A stretch of 5,587 nt of DNA from assembly GCA_030596465.1 (NCBI GenBank), contig JAUVJW010000142.1, forward strand, positions 1-5,587. The letters are read 5' to 3'. This stretch comes from Candidatus Fermentibacteraceae bacterium (GTDB lineage: Bacteria > Fermentibacterota > Fermentibacteria > Fermentibacterales > JCC-6). The notes below the pieces were generated by a model. It saw nothing but the letters and a program-made list of their open reading frames with translations, was not told where the DNA came from and ran no database searches. Shown piece by piece: positions 1 to 5,587 of this stretch. The position numbers and the translations under genes were made by a program. The number at the start of each line of letters is the position of its first letter. Position 1 is the first letter of the stretch.

Positions 1-169
1 ATCTGATTTTCCAGTGTGTGTATTCCACACCATTCTTTCCCGTTCTGGTTGATGAGTAGAATGGAGGAAAACCTATGAACAGAGCAGAGATAAGAAGTGC
101 TGCAAGTGTAAGGGGAAGGGTGACGATAAGAAGTGCTGCGGCGATTATTGTTTCCACAAACCGGGGCAT
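1..169 (-). CDS. Bacterial sugar transferase (monotopic phosphoglycosyl transferase), N-terminal part
   Basis: Only the first 56 codons are in the window; the gene continues past the left edge. The family (Pfam bacterial sugar transferase; PglC and the catalytic domain of WcaJ) transfers a sugar phosphate from a UDP-sugar to undecaprenyl phosphate at the inner membrane, the first committed step of many glycan pathways. What is visible fits its N-terminus: a hydrophobic segment at about residues 7-33 interrupted by Pro19, where PglC has its helix-breaking Ser-Pro, then FPPFYSSTRTGKNGVEY and WKIR, matching the family pattern of P.f...R.G.nG..f..yKfRsM. No large N-terminal domain precedes it, so it looks like the small PglC-type form. 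The ATG shares bases with the stop of the MurD-like gene (TGATG), and a weak GGTGA site lies 6 bases upstream (176-180). The sugar specificity and the catalytic Asp-Glu pair are outside the window. Confidence 0.8.
   Translation of the reverse strand, partial: MPRFVETIIAAALLIVTLPLTLAALLISALFIGFPPFYSSTRTGKNGVEYTHWKIR
89..139. repeat. Exact 15-base direct repeat inside the sugar transferase gene
   Basis: The plus-strand string GATAAGAAGTGCTGC occurs at 89-103 and 125-139, 36 bases apart and in the same reading frame. On the coding strand both copies give Ala-Ala-Leu-Leu-Ile, one on each side of Pro19 in the membrane segment. It may be an internal duplication of a helix piece or simple codon coincidence in a hydrophobic stretch. 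Confidence 0.6.
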
Positions 170-1575
170 CAGAGTTCACCGGTTCTGATATATTTTAAGA
201 ATTGTTCCCCTCTCTGGAACAGATCTACAAAGAACGGCGCACCGCTGCAGCCCGGGGAGAGAAGCAGAGTTCCCTCCTCTTCGGGATTCAAACAACTCAT
301 CCCAATGTCTACTGCTTCCTGCATGTCTGTCGCAGTCTTGAGCCGCTCCGGTTTTGTGTTTTCCAGCTCTTTTCTGAGTCTTATTGATGCAGGATCATCT
401 TTGAAGAGAATTGTACAGTGTACTTTTTCCGCTATAAGCTCTGCCAGTGGGCGGTAATCAAGATTCTTGTGCCCTCCGCCTCCTGCTATGAGTACCAGAT
501 TTTTCCTGTTCAAACTGGTGATGGCTTTTACTACCGAATCAGGGGTGGTTGCTGCGGAATCATTGATAAAGGTGATCCTGCCCCTCTTTCCGGCAAACTG
601 GAATCTGTGTGGTATTCCCGGAAAGGAGGCGATTCCCTCTGCAATTTTGTGCTTATCAACCCCTGCAGCAACAGCACAGCAGACCGCGGGGGGGATTAGA
701 TCGAGATGCAGAGGTATGGCCATGTGTTCCGGAAGTGAATCTCTGTGAATGATCTGTGTTGCTTCATCTTCTTTCCAGATTATCCAGCCGTTTTGTATGA
801 AGGACCCGGTGTTGTTACCCAGTGATCGTGTTGATGAGAAGAAGTACCTTTTTGATATCCCGGGAATGGTTGAAAGTGCCGAATCGTCCAGCGGCAGGAT
901 GATAATGTCTTCTTCCCGCTGATGTCTTACGATTGATTCCTTATCGAATCTGTAATCTTCCATTGAATCGTACCAGTTCATGTGATCTGGAAAGAAGTTC
1001 AGCCAGCAGCCGATGTGTGGCGATCTTTCGTGAAGATCCATCTCTGCAAGCTGCCAGGAGGATAGTTCCAGAACAGGGTATATGGGCTTATCATCAACAA
1101 ACCTGAGAGGAGAGACACAGTTGTTGCCTGCGGCAACAGTTTTTATTCCGGCTGTCTGAAGAATGTGACTGACCAGATGGGTGGTGAAGCTTTTTCCCTT
1201 TGTTCCGGTTATACCCGTCCAGTGTGTTTCTCTCTTTTCGCAGAAGATGCCAATAGGGCTTTCTACCGGTACTCCTGCCTCTGCCGCTGCAGCCAGATAT
1301 CTGTTGCTGCGTTTAATACCGGGGTTTCTGATTACCAGATCCGCTGTTGTGAAATCGCTTTCCCTGTGGGTACCCAGTACGAATTTGATGTTCAAATCCT
1401 TGAGTTCCGCCAGGGCTTCTTTCAGTGCGGATTTATTCTGAAGATCGGTTACTGTCACCTTCGCGCCCTGCCTGTTCGCAAAGAGCGCCGCCCCCACTCC
1501 GCCGTCCTTGGTGCCCAGCCCCATGATGAGAACATTCATGCTCTGAAGACTTTCTCCCCTGCGGAAGAGCTTCAT
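169..1575 (-). CDS. murD: MurD-family ligase (UDP-N-acetylmuramoyl-L-alanine--D-glutamate ligase type)
   Basis: This 468-residue cytoplasmic protein belongs to the Mur ligase family, which uses ATP to join an amino acid to a UDP-muramyl acceptor through an acyl phosphate; MurD itself adds D-Glu to UDP-MurNAc-L-Ala. Visible marks are an N-terminal Rossmann-like segment with a glycine-rich loop (GLGTKDGGVG, 19-28), the ATP-binding loop GITGTKGKS (121-129), ELSSWQ (170-175) with the Mg-binding Glu, PDH (196-198), Lys212 at the site of the carbamylated lysine, PHR (322-324), NDSAATTPDS (338-347), GGGGHK (365-370) and LLSPGCSG (438-445). Length is normal for MurD. Departures from E. coli MurD: GNNC replaces the usual GGNIG, Ala341 stands where NDSK has Lys, and Gly445 stands where the D-Glu-binding Ser of the SPACAS motif lies. 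The start overlaps the previous stop (ATGA); an alternative ATG at 1539 has AGGGGAG 14 bases upstream, which is far. Family is secure; that the substrate is exactly D-Glu is less sure, because it sits with radical SAM and sugar transferase genes rather than a mur cluster. Confidence 0.85.
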   Translation of the reverse strand: MKLFRRGESLQSMNVLIMGLGTKDGGVGAALFANRQGAKVTVTDLQNKSALKEALAELKDLNIKFVLGTHRESDFTTADLVIRNPGIKRSNRYLAAAAEAGVPVESPIGIFCEKRETHWTGITGTKGKSFTTHLVSHILQTAGIKTVAAGNNCVSPLRFVDDKPIYPVLELSSWQLAEMDLHERSPHIGCWLNFFPDHMNWYDSMEDYRFDKESIVRHQREEDIIILPLDDSALSTIPGISKRYFFSSTRSLGNNTGSFIQNGWIIWKEDEATQIIHRDSLPEHMAIPLHLDLIPPAVCCAVAAGVDKHKIAEGIASFPGIPHRFQFAGKRGRITFINDSAATTPDSVVKAITSLNRKNLVLIAGGGGHKNLDYRPLAELIAEKVHCTILFKDDPASIRLRKELENTKPERLKTATDMQEAVDIGMSCLNPEEEGTLLLSPGCSGAPFFVDLFQRGEQFLKYIRTGEL

Positions 1576-2540
1576 GAGAGAACCCCGAACAGGTATCGGT
1601 CCAGATGATGCTGATGCAGGTATTCCGGGTATTTATTCTTATACAGCTCATACAACTTTTTCCCTACATGATGGTCATGATGGTTGCCGCATACAGGGCC
1701 ACAGGACTGCTTTGAGTTGAAATTCATCCAGTCAAAATCTTCCGACCAGAGGCAATCGGGTTTTGCCCTTCCCACAAATCTCTGACAGGCATGAACCATT
1801 CCGTAGGGATCCACCAGTGCGGTCGTGCTGCCTGCTGTGCAGCAAAGCTCCGGGATCCATCTGCCTAGAAGTAGTCTGTGGTGGCCTCCCAGCCGAATTG
1901 AATGGCTGGAAGCTTCCGAGTAAGCGTTTTCCAGAAGATCATACTTTTCGTCATGGGACATTGGATTCTCATCCAGATGAAGCAGGGAGACAGAAAGCTC
2001 TTTCAGCTCCAGCTCCCGGGAGATGAAACGCATCAGTTCAGGGAGATGTGCCGAACTTTCTCTGTCGAGCACTGCATTCAGATACAGTGGTAGCTCCAGG
2101 CCCTGCAGCATTTTAATGCCTTTGATGACTTTCTGGAAAGAACCACTGCCATCAGCCATTTTTCGCCGTGAATCATGAAGCACTTCAGGGCCGTCCAGAG
2201 AGATCACATGAATCAGCCGTTTTTCACCCTTGAAATCTTTAAGTATCTTTTCTGGAAGAATTGTGCCGTTTGTGTTGATAACCACCCAGCCGTTGCGGAC
2301 TTTTGTAAGGAAATGATCTGTTACTGCTGGCAGCAGATCTTGTTCCAGCCATGGTTCCCCGCCTGTGAACCTGATCTGCGGTCTTGCGGTTGGACTGGAG
2401 TTAATTATGTGTTGCGTGAAAGACTCCGCTATTCTCATGAACAGTTCCGGATCTCCCCTTTTTTCGCCCACCGGAAAGTAACAATATCTGCAGACACAGT
2501 TGCACCTGCCGGTGGGCATCAGATAAAGAGAAGTGACCAT
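1572..2540 (-). CDS. Radical SAM protein with SPASM-like C-terminus (anSME-like)
   Basis: This 322-residue protein should bind a [4Fe-4S] cluster and cleave S-adenosylmethionine to start radical chemistry on a peptide, protein or small molecule. The cluster motif CxxxCxxC is Cys13, Cys17 and Cys20, followed by Tyr-Phe as is usual. RFTGGEPWL (57-65) is the SAM-binding GGEP motif, INTNGT (88-93) and SLDGPEVLHDSRR (114-126) are typical of anaerobic sulfatase maturases and SPASM peptide-modifying enzymes. The C-terminal part has Cys233, Cys234, Cys252, Cys263, Cys280 and Cys284, with a VDPYGMVHAC stretch (243-252) like SPASM auxiliary-cluster domains. The tail is His-rich (HHDHH 287-291, HQHH 309-312), which is uncommon. 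The start at 2540 is chosen over an ATG at 2564 because GGGGAGG lies 6 bases upstream and its A is shared with the previous stop (TGATG). The substrate is unknown; no small precursor peptide gene is visible. Confidence 0.85.
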   Translation of the reverse strand: MVTSLYLMPTGRCNCVCRYCYFPVGEKRGDPELFMRIAESFTQHIINSSPTARPQIRFTGGEPWLEQDLLPAVTDHFLTKVRNGWVVINTNGTILPEKILKDFKGEKRLIHVISLDGPEVLHDSRRKMADGSGSFQKVIKGIKMLQGLELPLYLNAVLDRESSAHLPELMRFISRELELKELSVSLLHLDENPMSHDEKYDLLENAYSEASSHSIRLGGHHRLLLGRWIPELCCTAGSTTALVDPYGMVHACQRFVGRAKPDCLWSEDFDWMNFNSKQSCGPVCGNHHDHHVGKKLYELYKNKYPEYLHQHHLDRYLFGVLS

Positions 2541-3349
2541 CAGTAACCTCCCCGGCAGTCCCATTGTGTAATCTTCTCAGGCAGAGTAGCCTGACAGAAA
2601 GAGGCTCGTACCGGAGAGTTCTTAAACTTTGATGCAATCTTCCGAAAGAGGTCCAGTCGACATTCCATCGGTGGATGAACCGGGTCATCTTCTGTTTCGG
2701 GATAGTGTTTCATCATCCGGTTGAAGGATTCTTCAGGCAGTGCTGTTTTCATTCTTTCTGCAATGGTGTTGTTGATTCTCAGGGTTTCCACCCCGATGGC
2801 AAAGGGTTTTACCTTGAGTACCCACTGCAGGAGTTCTTCCAGCCTTTTTCCATCTGTTATCCCTGGAATAATGGGATCGATCCTTACAACAGTTCGCAGC
2901 CCGGGGATTCCCGCAAGCTCCTCTATCATTTCCGCTCGCTGCTGTGCTGTGGGAGCTGAGGGCTCAAGCATGTTTGTGATGCTGTTGTCAAGGGTATTCA
3001 GTGAGATGGCAACAAATGCCTTTTTGCTGTTTCTGATCACATCTATATCTCTTTTCACCAGCAGGCTTCTTGTGATGATGTAGAAAGGCTGACCTGTTTT
3101 CGAGAGGTGTCTTACAAGAGAACCTGTGCGGTTGTGCCTCTTTTCACATGGAGGGTATGCATCTGTCCATGGAGAAAGGTAAAGAGGAACATCTGACACA
3201 GGGGCAGAGATCAGTTCCTGTTCACTTCCTGTGGGTTGTACTGTTTCTGCGTGTTTCGGTTTTGCCACGCAGTAGACACAGCCGAACGGGCACCCGGTGT
3301 AAAGATTCACCTCCCGGATTTTCGGGCAAAACTCACGGTACTTCGGCAT
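2540..3349 (-). CDS. Radical SAM protein, SplB-like (COG1533 / spore photoproduct lyase-related)
   Basis: This 269-residue protein carries the radical SAM cluster motif in LYTGCPFGCVYC (Cys20, Cys24, Cys27). The following pattern is that of the SplB-like family: YLSPWTDAYPPCEK (57-70), then ITRSLLVKRDIDVI (92-105), AISLNTLD (114-121), LEPSAPTAQQR (128-138) and VRIDPIIPGITD (155-166). Family members are often named DNA repair photolyase by similarity to spore photoproduct lyase, but most have no proven substrate, and nothing here suggests a spore former. Two further cysteines (252, 265) lie near the C-terminus. An upstream in-frame ATG at 3577 would add 76 residues that read as the shadow of the previous gene, with no family resemblance. 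ATG 3349 has AGGGGA five bases upstream and follows the previous stop by one base (TGA-T-ATG). The last codons contain the ribosome binding site of the next gene. DNA repair is possible but the operon suggests another task. Confidence 0.87.
   Translation of the reverse strand: MPKYREFCPKIREVNLYTGCPFGCVYCVAKPKHAETVQPTGSEQELISAPVSDVPLYLSPWTDAYPPCEKRHNRTGSLVRHLSKTGQPFYIITRSLLVKRDIDVIRNSKKAFVAISLNTLDNSITNMLEPSAPTAQQRAEMIEELAGIPGLRTVVRIDPIIPGITDGKRLEELLQWVLKVKPFAIGVETLRINNTIAERMKTALPEESFNRMMKHYPETEDDPVHPPMECRLDLFRKIASKFKNSPVRASFCQATLPEKITQWDCRGGY
2547..2553 (-). promoter_or_regulatory. Ribosome binding site of the SPASM-like radical SAM gene
   Basis: GGGGAGG lies six bases before the ATG at 2540, inside the codons for the last residues (RGGY) of the SplB-like protein. 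It decides the start at 2540 rather than 2564. Confidence 0.8.
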
Positions 3350-3350
3350 A

Positions 3351-4979
3351 TCAATCCCCTGGCTGGTTGAGAGAGTTTGCTGCGTTCGCAAGCTCCGCGC
3401 CATACACACTGTCGCCTCTGGCTTCTGCCATTCTACTGAGAGAACCAAGACCCTCCTGCAGACTTCCGATATTGATGTACCGGGCGAATTCGCTTTCCAG
3501 ATATACATCCCTGCCCCGGGAAGGAATTTCAATGAACCAGTTGTGCTTGTCCATAAGAGACAAAGCCCGGTTGGCATCCTCCAGAGGCTGCATGCCGTTA
3601 TTACAATGCATACAGGCGTTTACAGTGGGGTAAAAGAACTGTACTGCCATCTCGGCGTGGGTTCTGTCGCCCATTCTCGACATGAGTATGTAGTTCAACC
3701 AGCCTCCTGCTCCCTCGATGTCTTCTTCCGCCAGAAGGCTGTCCATTGCAGCATAGGCCACCTCTGCGGCATCGTAGACCTGTTCGCTGATCAGGCTGAA
3801 ATTCCATTCGTTGTCTCTTCTCCAGGTGGTGATGGGGTAAGAAGAACTCATGGCTCCGGACGGGTACAGGTTGAGCGTTTCGGTCCCCTCCGTCCATTGT
3901 CCGTAAAGCCTGGCAGAGTTGATAGATCCCGGTGATAACAGTGTGTCCAGAGGAAGCCACCCCTCCGGGAAGGCGAATGCTATGATTATGCAGGTGAAGT
4001 CAGTTGGTTCTGTTGAAAAAGATACGGGAATAAGCTCAATCTCTTCGGCGCCGGGGGGCAGCAGTGGATCCGGATAGTTCAGTATCTGGTAACCGCGAAT
4101 GCGGAGATTAGCACTGCAGCGGAACGGTTCCAGCTCTTCCTGTGTCAGGTAAGAAGATGTATCCCCTGGTAGAGTAAGAGCGATGTGTTCTTCGGCATAA
4201 TCAAACTCGCTTCCGTTCCACACCGATCTCAGTATAAAGAAAAAGCTGGTTTGCGGCCCGCCTTCTGTCTGGGTATGCTCAGAGATTACAGCTACGGAGT
4301 TCACAATGTTGTCTGCAAGGTTTTCCTCTGGTGAAACAAAGTAGGAGATTGTATCAAAATTCTCTTCGATCAGCCCTTCTGAAGCACCTGGTCCTATAGC
4401 AATGGTACTGTCGTCAGTTAGAACCACTACAATTTTTTCATAGCGCTGGTCAGAATCCCGTGTTGGAAAGTGCATAACAAAAGCTGCAGAGACATTCTCA
4501 TAACCGGATTCATCCATCTGAATGAAACAGCCCCGGTAGTTAAAATCCCAGTCTCCCGGAGCAGGTATGGTGCTCATGTCGAATAATTTCGAAAACACAA
4601 TTCTGCCATTCCTTGTAAGCCTGAAATAACTTTTTACATCTGACCATTCTTTAGGGTCAGAAAAACCATACATAAGAACAGTCTCGCTGGCCGGGTCAAA
4701 TTTGTAAGTCAGTGCAAGGTCAATAATTCGTACAAACCCCACAGTCTCCGGATCAGAGAGGGCGGAAACTTTGCACCAGCCACGGGTGGAATCGTTGTGT
4801 ACAGAGCGACCAAACAAGGTCACCTGAATTCCCGGAGAAAGAATACCCAGTGTGTCTGCTTCCGGAGCAGGCGCTGATAAGAGAGCAGTTTCCGAGAATG
4901 TATACCCATCACAGTTTTGATAGATTTCAGCGAAGCCGTTAACAGCAATCAGGCCCAGTAAGAACAGCACTTTGCTCAT
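3351..4979 (-). CDS. Exported protein with N-terminal SH3b-like domain, function unknown
   Basis: This 542-residue protein begins with a short signal peptide (Lys3, a hydrophobic core at about 4-12, likely cut after GFA at 17), so it probably acts outside the inner membrane. Residues about 25-92 resemble a bacterial SH3 (SH3b) fold: ALLSAPAPEADTLGILSPG, a variable loop, GWCKVSA and GFVRIIDL, the usual order of an entry strand, a pragmatic turn and a final GFV strand. Such domains often bind peptidoglycan or peptides. The middle (about 95-400) is rich in aromatic and acidic residues, looks mostly beta, and matches no family I know. The last 140 residues look helical and contain a CxxC (CMHC, 456-459) that lacks the following His of a heme c site. 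The start at 4979 has AGGAGG six bases upstream; the longer frame from 5111 would overlap the preceding gene and hide the signal peptide. It is coupled to the SplB-like gene by a one-base gap. Confidence 0.7.
   Translation of the reverse strand: MSKVLFLLGLIAVNGFAEIYQNCDGYTFSETALLSAPAPEADTLGILSPGIQVTLFGRSVHNDSTRGWCKVSALSDPETVGFVRIIDLALTYKFDPASETVLMYGFSDPKEWSDVKSYFRLTRNGRIVFSKLFDMSTIPAPGDWDFNYRGCFIQMDESGYENVSAAFVMHFPTRDSDQRYEKIVVVLTDDSTIAIGPGASEGLIEENFDTISYFVSPEENLADNIVNSVAVISEHTQTEGGPQTSFFFILRSVWNGSEFDYAEEHIALTLPGDTSSYLTQEELEPFRCSANLRIRGYQILNYPDPLLPPGAEEIELIPVSFSTEPTDFTCIIIAFAFPEGWLPLDTLLSPGSINSARLYGQWTEGTETLNLYPSGAMSSSYPITTWRRDNEWNFSLISEQVYDAAEVAYAAMDSLLAEEDIEGAGGWLNYILMSRMGDRTHAEMAVQFFYPTVNACMHCNNGMQPLEDANRALSLMDKHNWFIEIPSRGRDVYLESEFARYINIGSLQEGLGSLSRMAEARGDSVYGAELANAANSLNQPGD
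3355..3360 (-). promoter_or_regulatory. Ribosome binding site of the SplB-like gene
   Basis: AGGGGA lies five bases before the ATG at 3349 and inside the last codons of the SH3b gene. It settles the start against the in-frame ATG at 3577 and supports translational coupling. Confidence 0.75.
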
Positions 4980-5065
4980 TTTACACCTCCTGTGTTTTGT
5001 CGATATGCGTGATGCATTTACAGATGAATATTCACCAATATTTCCTGCAGGTAAAGATTGAATGA
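4980..5065 (-). promoter_or_regulatory. Intergenic gap ahead of the five-gene operon
   Basis: This is the only non-coding gap in the window, 86 bases between the TPR/Cys4 gene and the SH3b gene, and so the likeliest place for an operon promoter. It holds an AT-rich inverted repeat, AATATT at 5027-5032 and 5037-5042 with a four-base loop, which could be an operator half-site pair or chance. No U-tract follows, so I see no intrinsic terminator for the upstream gene and read-through is possible. A weak promoter-like pair on the minus strand (TTTACC, 17 bases, then AATATT) is visible, but the match to consensus is poor. Confidence 0.3.
4986..4991 (-). promoter_or_regulatory. Ribosome binding site of the SH3b gene
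   Basis: AGGAGG lies six bases before the ATG at 4979. It is the strongest such site in the window and fixes this start over the longer frame beginning at 5111. Confidence 0.85.
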
Positions 5066-5587
5066 TTATTCGTTGTTTTTGTAAATTTTGGGAAAGAATT
5101 TCTTCATGCATTCAGGGCAGAGTCCGTGAGTGAACTGGGCATCGGAGCGTTCGGAGATGTATGATTCGATCTGTTTCCAGTATCCTTTGTCGTCGCGTAT
5201 TTTTTTGCAGGAAGAGCAGATAGGAAGCAATCCGCTAAGGTGTTTAACTTCGCTGATAGCGCTTTTTAGTTTTTCATTCGCATCCGCAAGCTCGATATTC
5301 CGGAGTCTGTAAATCTCTGTTTCACGTTCTTTTTTGTCTGTTTCGTATTGTACCCGCAGCTCATTGATCTTCCGGCTGCCGTCAGCGGTGAATATTTCAT
5401 TGTTGAGTTTACAGTACTTCTTATGAAATTCCAGAGCTTCCTTGAAATCCTCCTTCTGCTCCAGAATTGATGAAAGAATTATGCAGCAGTCTCTTCTTAC
5501 ATCGGGCGCTTCGAGTTCATCCGCAATATCGAGTCCTCTTCGGGCATATTCAAGAGCCTCAGCCAGGTGATTGGTAAGGGCATATAC
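5066..5587 (-). CDS. TPR/coiled-coil protein with C-terminal Cys4 module, C-terminal part
   Basis: The reading frame is open from the right edge to a TAA at 5066-5068, giving the last 173 residues; the N-terminus lies outside. There is no early in-frame ATG, so a search for complete frames misses it. The first 65 residues look like the end of a TPR array (HLAEALEYARRGLDIADEL, then a second helix pair with EDFKEALEFHKKY). Next comes the charged helix seen after TPR arrays in many signalling proteins (RVQYETDKKERETEIYRLRN, about 78-97), probably a coiled coil. The end is a compact module with CSSC (124-127), KKIRDDKGYWKQIESYI (128-144), FTHGLCPEC (152-160). I recognise this Cys4 module from the C-termini of many PAS, GAF and response-regulator proteins of anaerobes, where it probably binds zinc; its role is unknown. 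It is likely a cytoplasmic sensor or scaffold. It may be the gene before the operon or its first member. Confidence 0.8.
   Translation of the reverse strand, partial: VYALTNHLAEALEYARRGLDIADELEAPDVRRDCCIILSSILEQKEDFKEALEFHKKYCKLNNEIFTADGSRKINELRVQYETDKKERETEIYRLRNIELADANEKLKSAISEVKHLSGLLPICSSCKKIRDDKGYWKQIESYISERSDAQFTHGLCPECMKKFFPKIYKNNE

Noticed and set aside
56..150. Plus-strand cysteine- and lysine-rich frame (DKKCCKCKGKGDDKKCC) resembling a small metal-binding protein
   Set aside because: It has no ATG, its periodicity comes from the direct repeat, and it runs on without a stop into the strand opposite the MurD-like gene. The minus-strand sugar transferase explains the same bases much better.
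75..185. Short plus-strand frame starting at the ATG at 75, preceded by a GGAGG-like site
   Set aside because: The 36-residue product is low in complexity and lies opposite the sugar transferase start; no family resemblance.
202..748. Plus-strand frames opposite the MurD-like gene
   Set aside because: They are antisense shadows with no recognisable domains, while the minus strand holds full Mur ligase motifs.
1165..1651. Overlapping frames on both strands around the N-terminal end of the MurD-like gene
   Set aside because: The minus-strand frame at 1433-1651 is a shifted copy of the ligase and radical SAM codons, and the plus-strand frames show no domain.
3350..3577. N-terminal 76-residue extension of the SplB-like protein as a fusion domain
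   Set aside because: It is the out-of-frame reading of the SH3b gene's 3' end and has no domain character; a good start with ribosome binding site exists at 3349.
5027..5042. Inverted repeat as an intrinsic terminator for the upstream gene
   Set aside because: The stem is only six A/T pairs and no T-tract follows on the transcribed strand.
1..5587. CRISPR arrays, tRNA or rRNA genes, insertion sequences and attachment sites
   Set aside because: No regularly spaced repeats, transposase motifs, terminal inverted repeats or RNA gene signatures were seen; nearly every base is coding on the minus strand.

Overview
All genes in this window lie on the minus strand, so transcription runs from right to left. 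I read six coding regions. Two of them run off the window edges, and both edge genes lack an obvious full-length reading frame. Base composition is roughly balanced. The gene set includes a MurD-family ligase whose N-terminus carries an extended glycine loop, a secreted SH3b-type protein, and a TPR/coiled-coil protein with a C-terminal Cys4 module. This suggests a little-studied, probably anaerobic bacterium, perhaps from an FCB-like or other candidate phylum. The placement is weak and rests on protein style only.

Layout in order of transcription. Positions 5587-5066 hold the C-terminal 173 residues of a TPR/coiled-coil protein ending in a CxxC...CxxC module. An 86-base gap follows (5065-4980), with a strong ribosome binding site at its downstream end. 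Then come five tightly packed genes: a 542-residue exported protein with an SH3b-like N-terminus (4979-3351); a 269-residue radical SAM protein of the SplB/COG1533 type (3349-2540); a 322-residue radical SAM protein of the SPASM or anSME-like type (2540-1572); a MurD-family amino-acid ligase (1575-169); and the first 56 codons of a bacterial sugar transferase, a monotopic phosphoglycosyl transferase (169-1, continuing past the left edge).

The five genes are almost certainly one operon. The junctions are TGA-T-ATG, TGATG, ATGA and TGATG, and ribosome binding sites sit inside the end of the preceding gene. Such junctions imply translational coupling and a shared process. Two radical SAM enzymes, a Mur-type ATP-dependent amide ligase and a polyprenyl-phosphate sugar transferase suggest the synthesis of a modified cell-envelope glycan or glycopeptide, with the exported SH3b protein as possible partner or client. 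That joint role is inference. The sequence supports the enzyme families and the coupling, but not the product.

Several starts differ from the longest open frames. The two radical SAM genes and the SH3b gene each have a clear internal start with a good ribosome binding site, and the longer versions overlap neighbours without family support.
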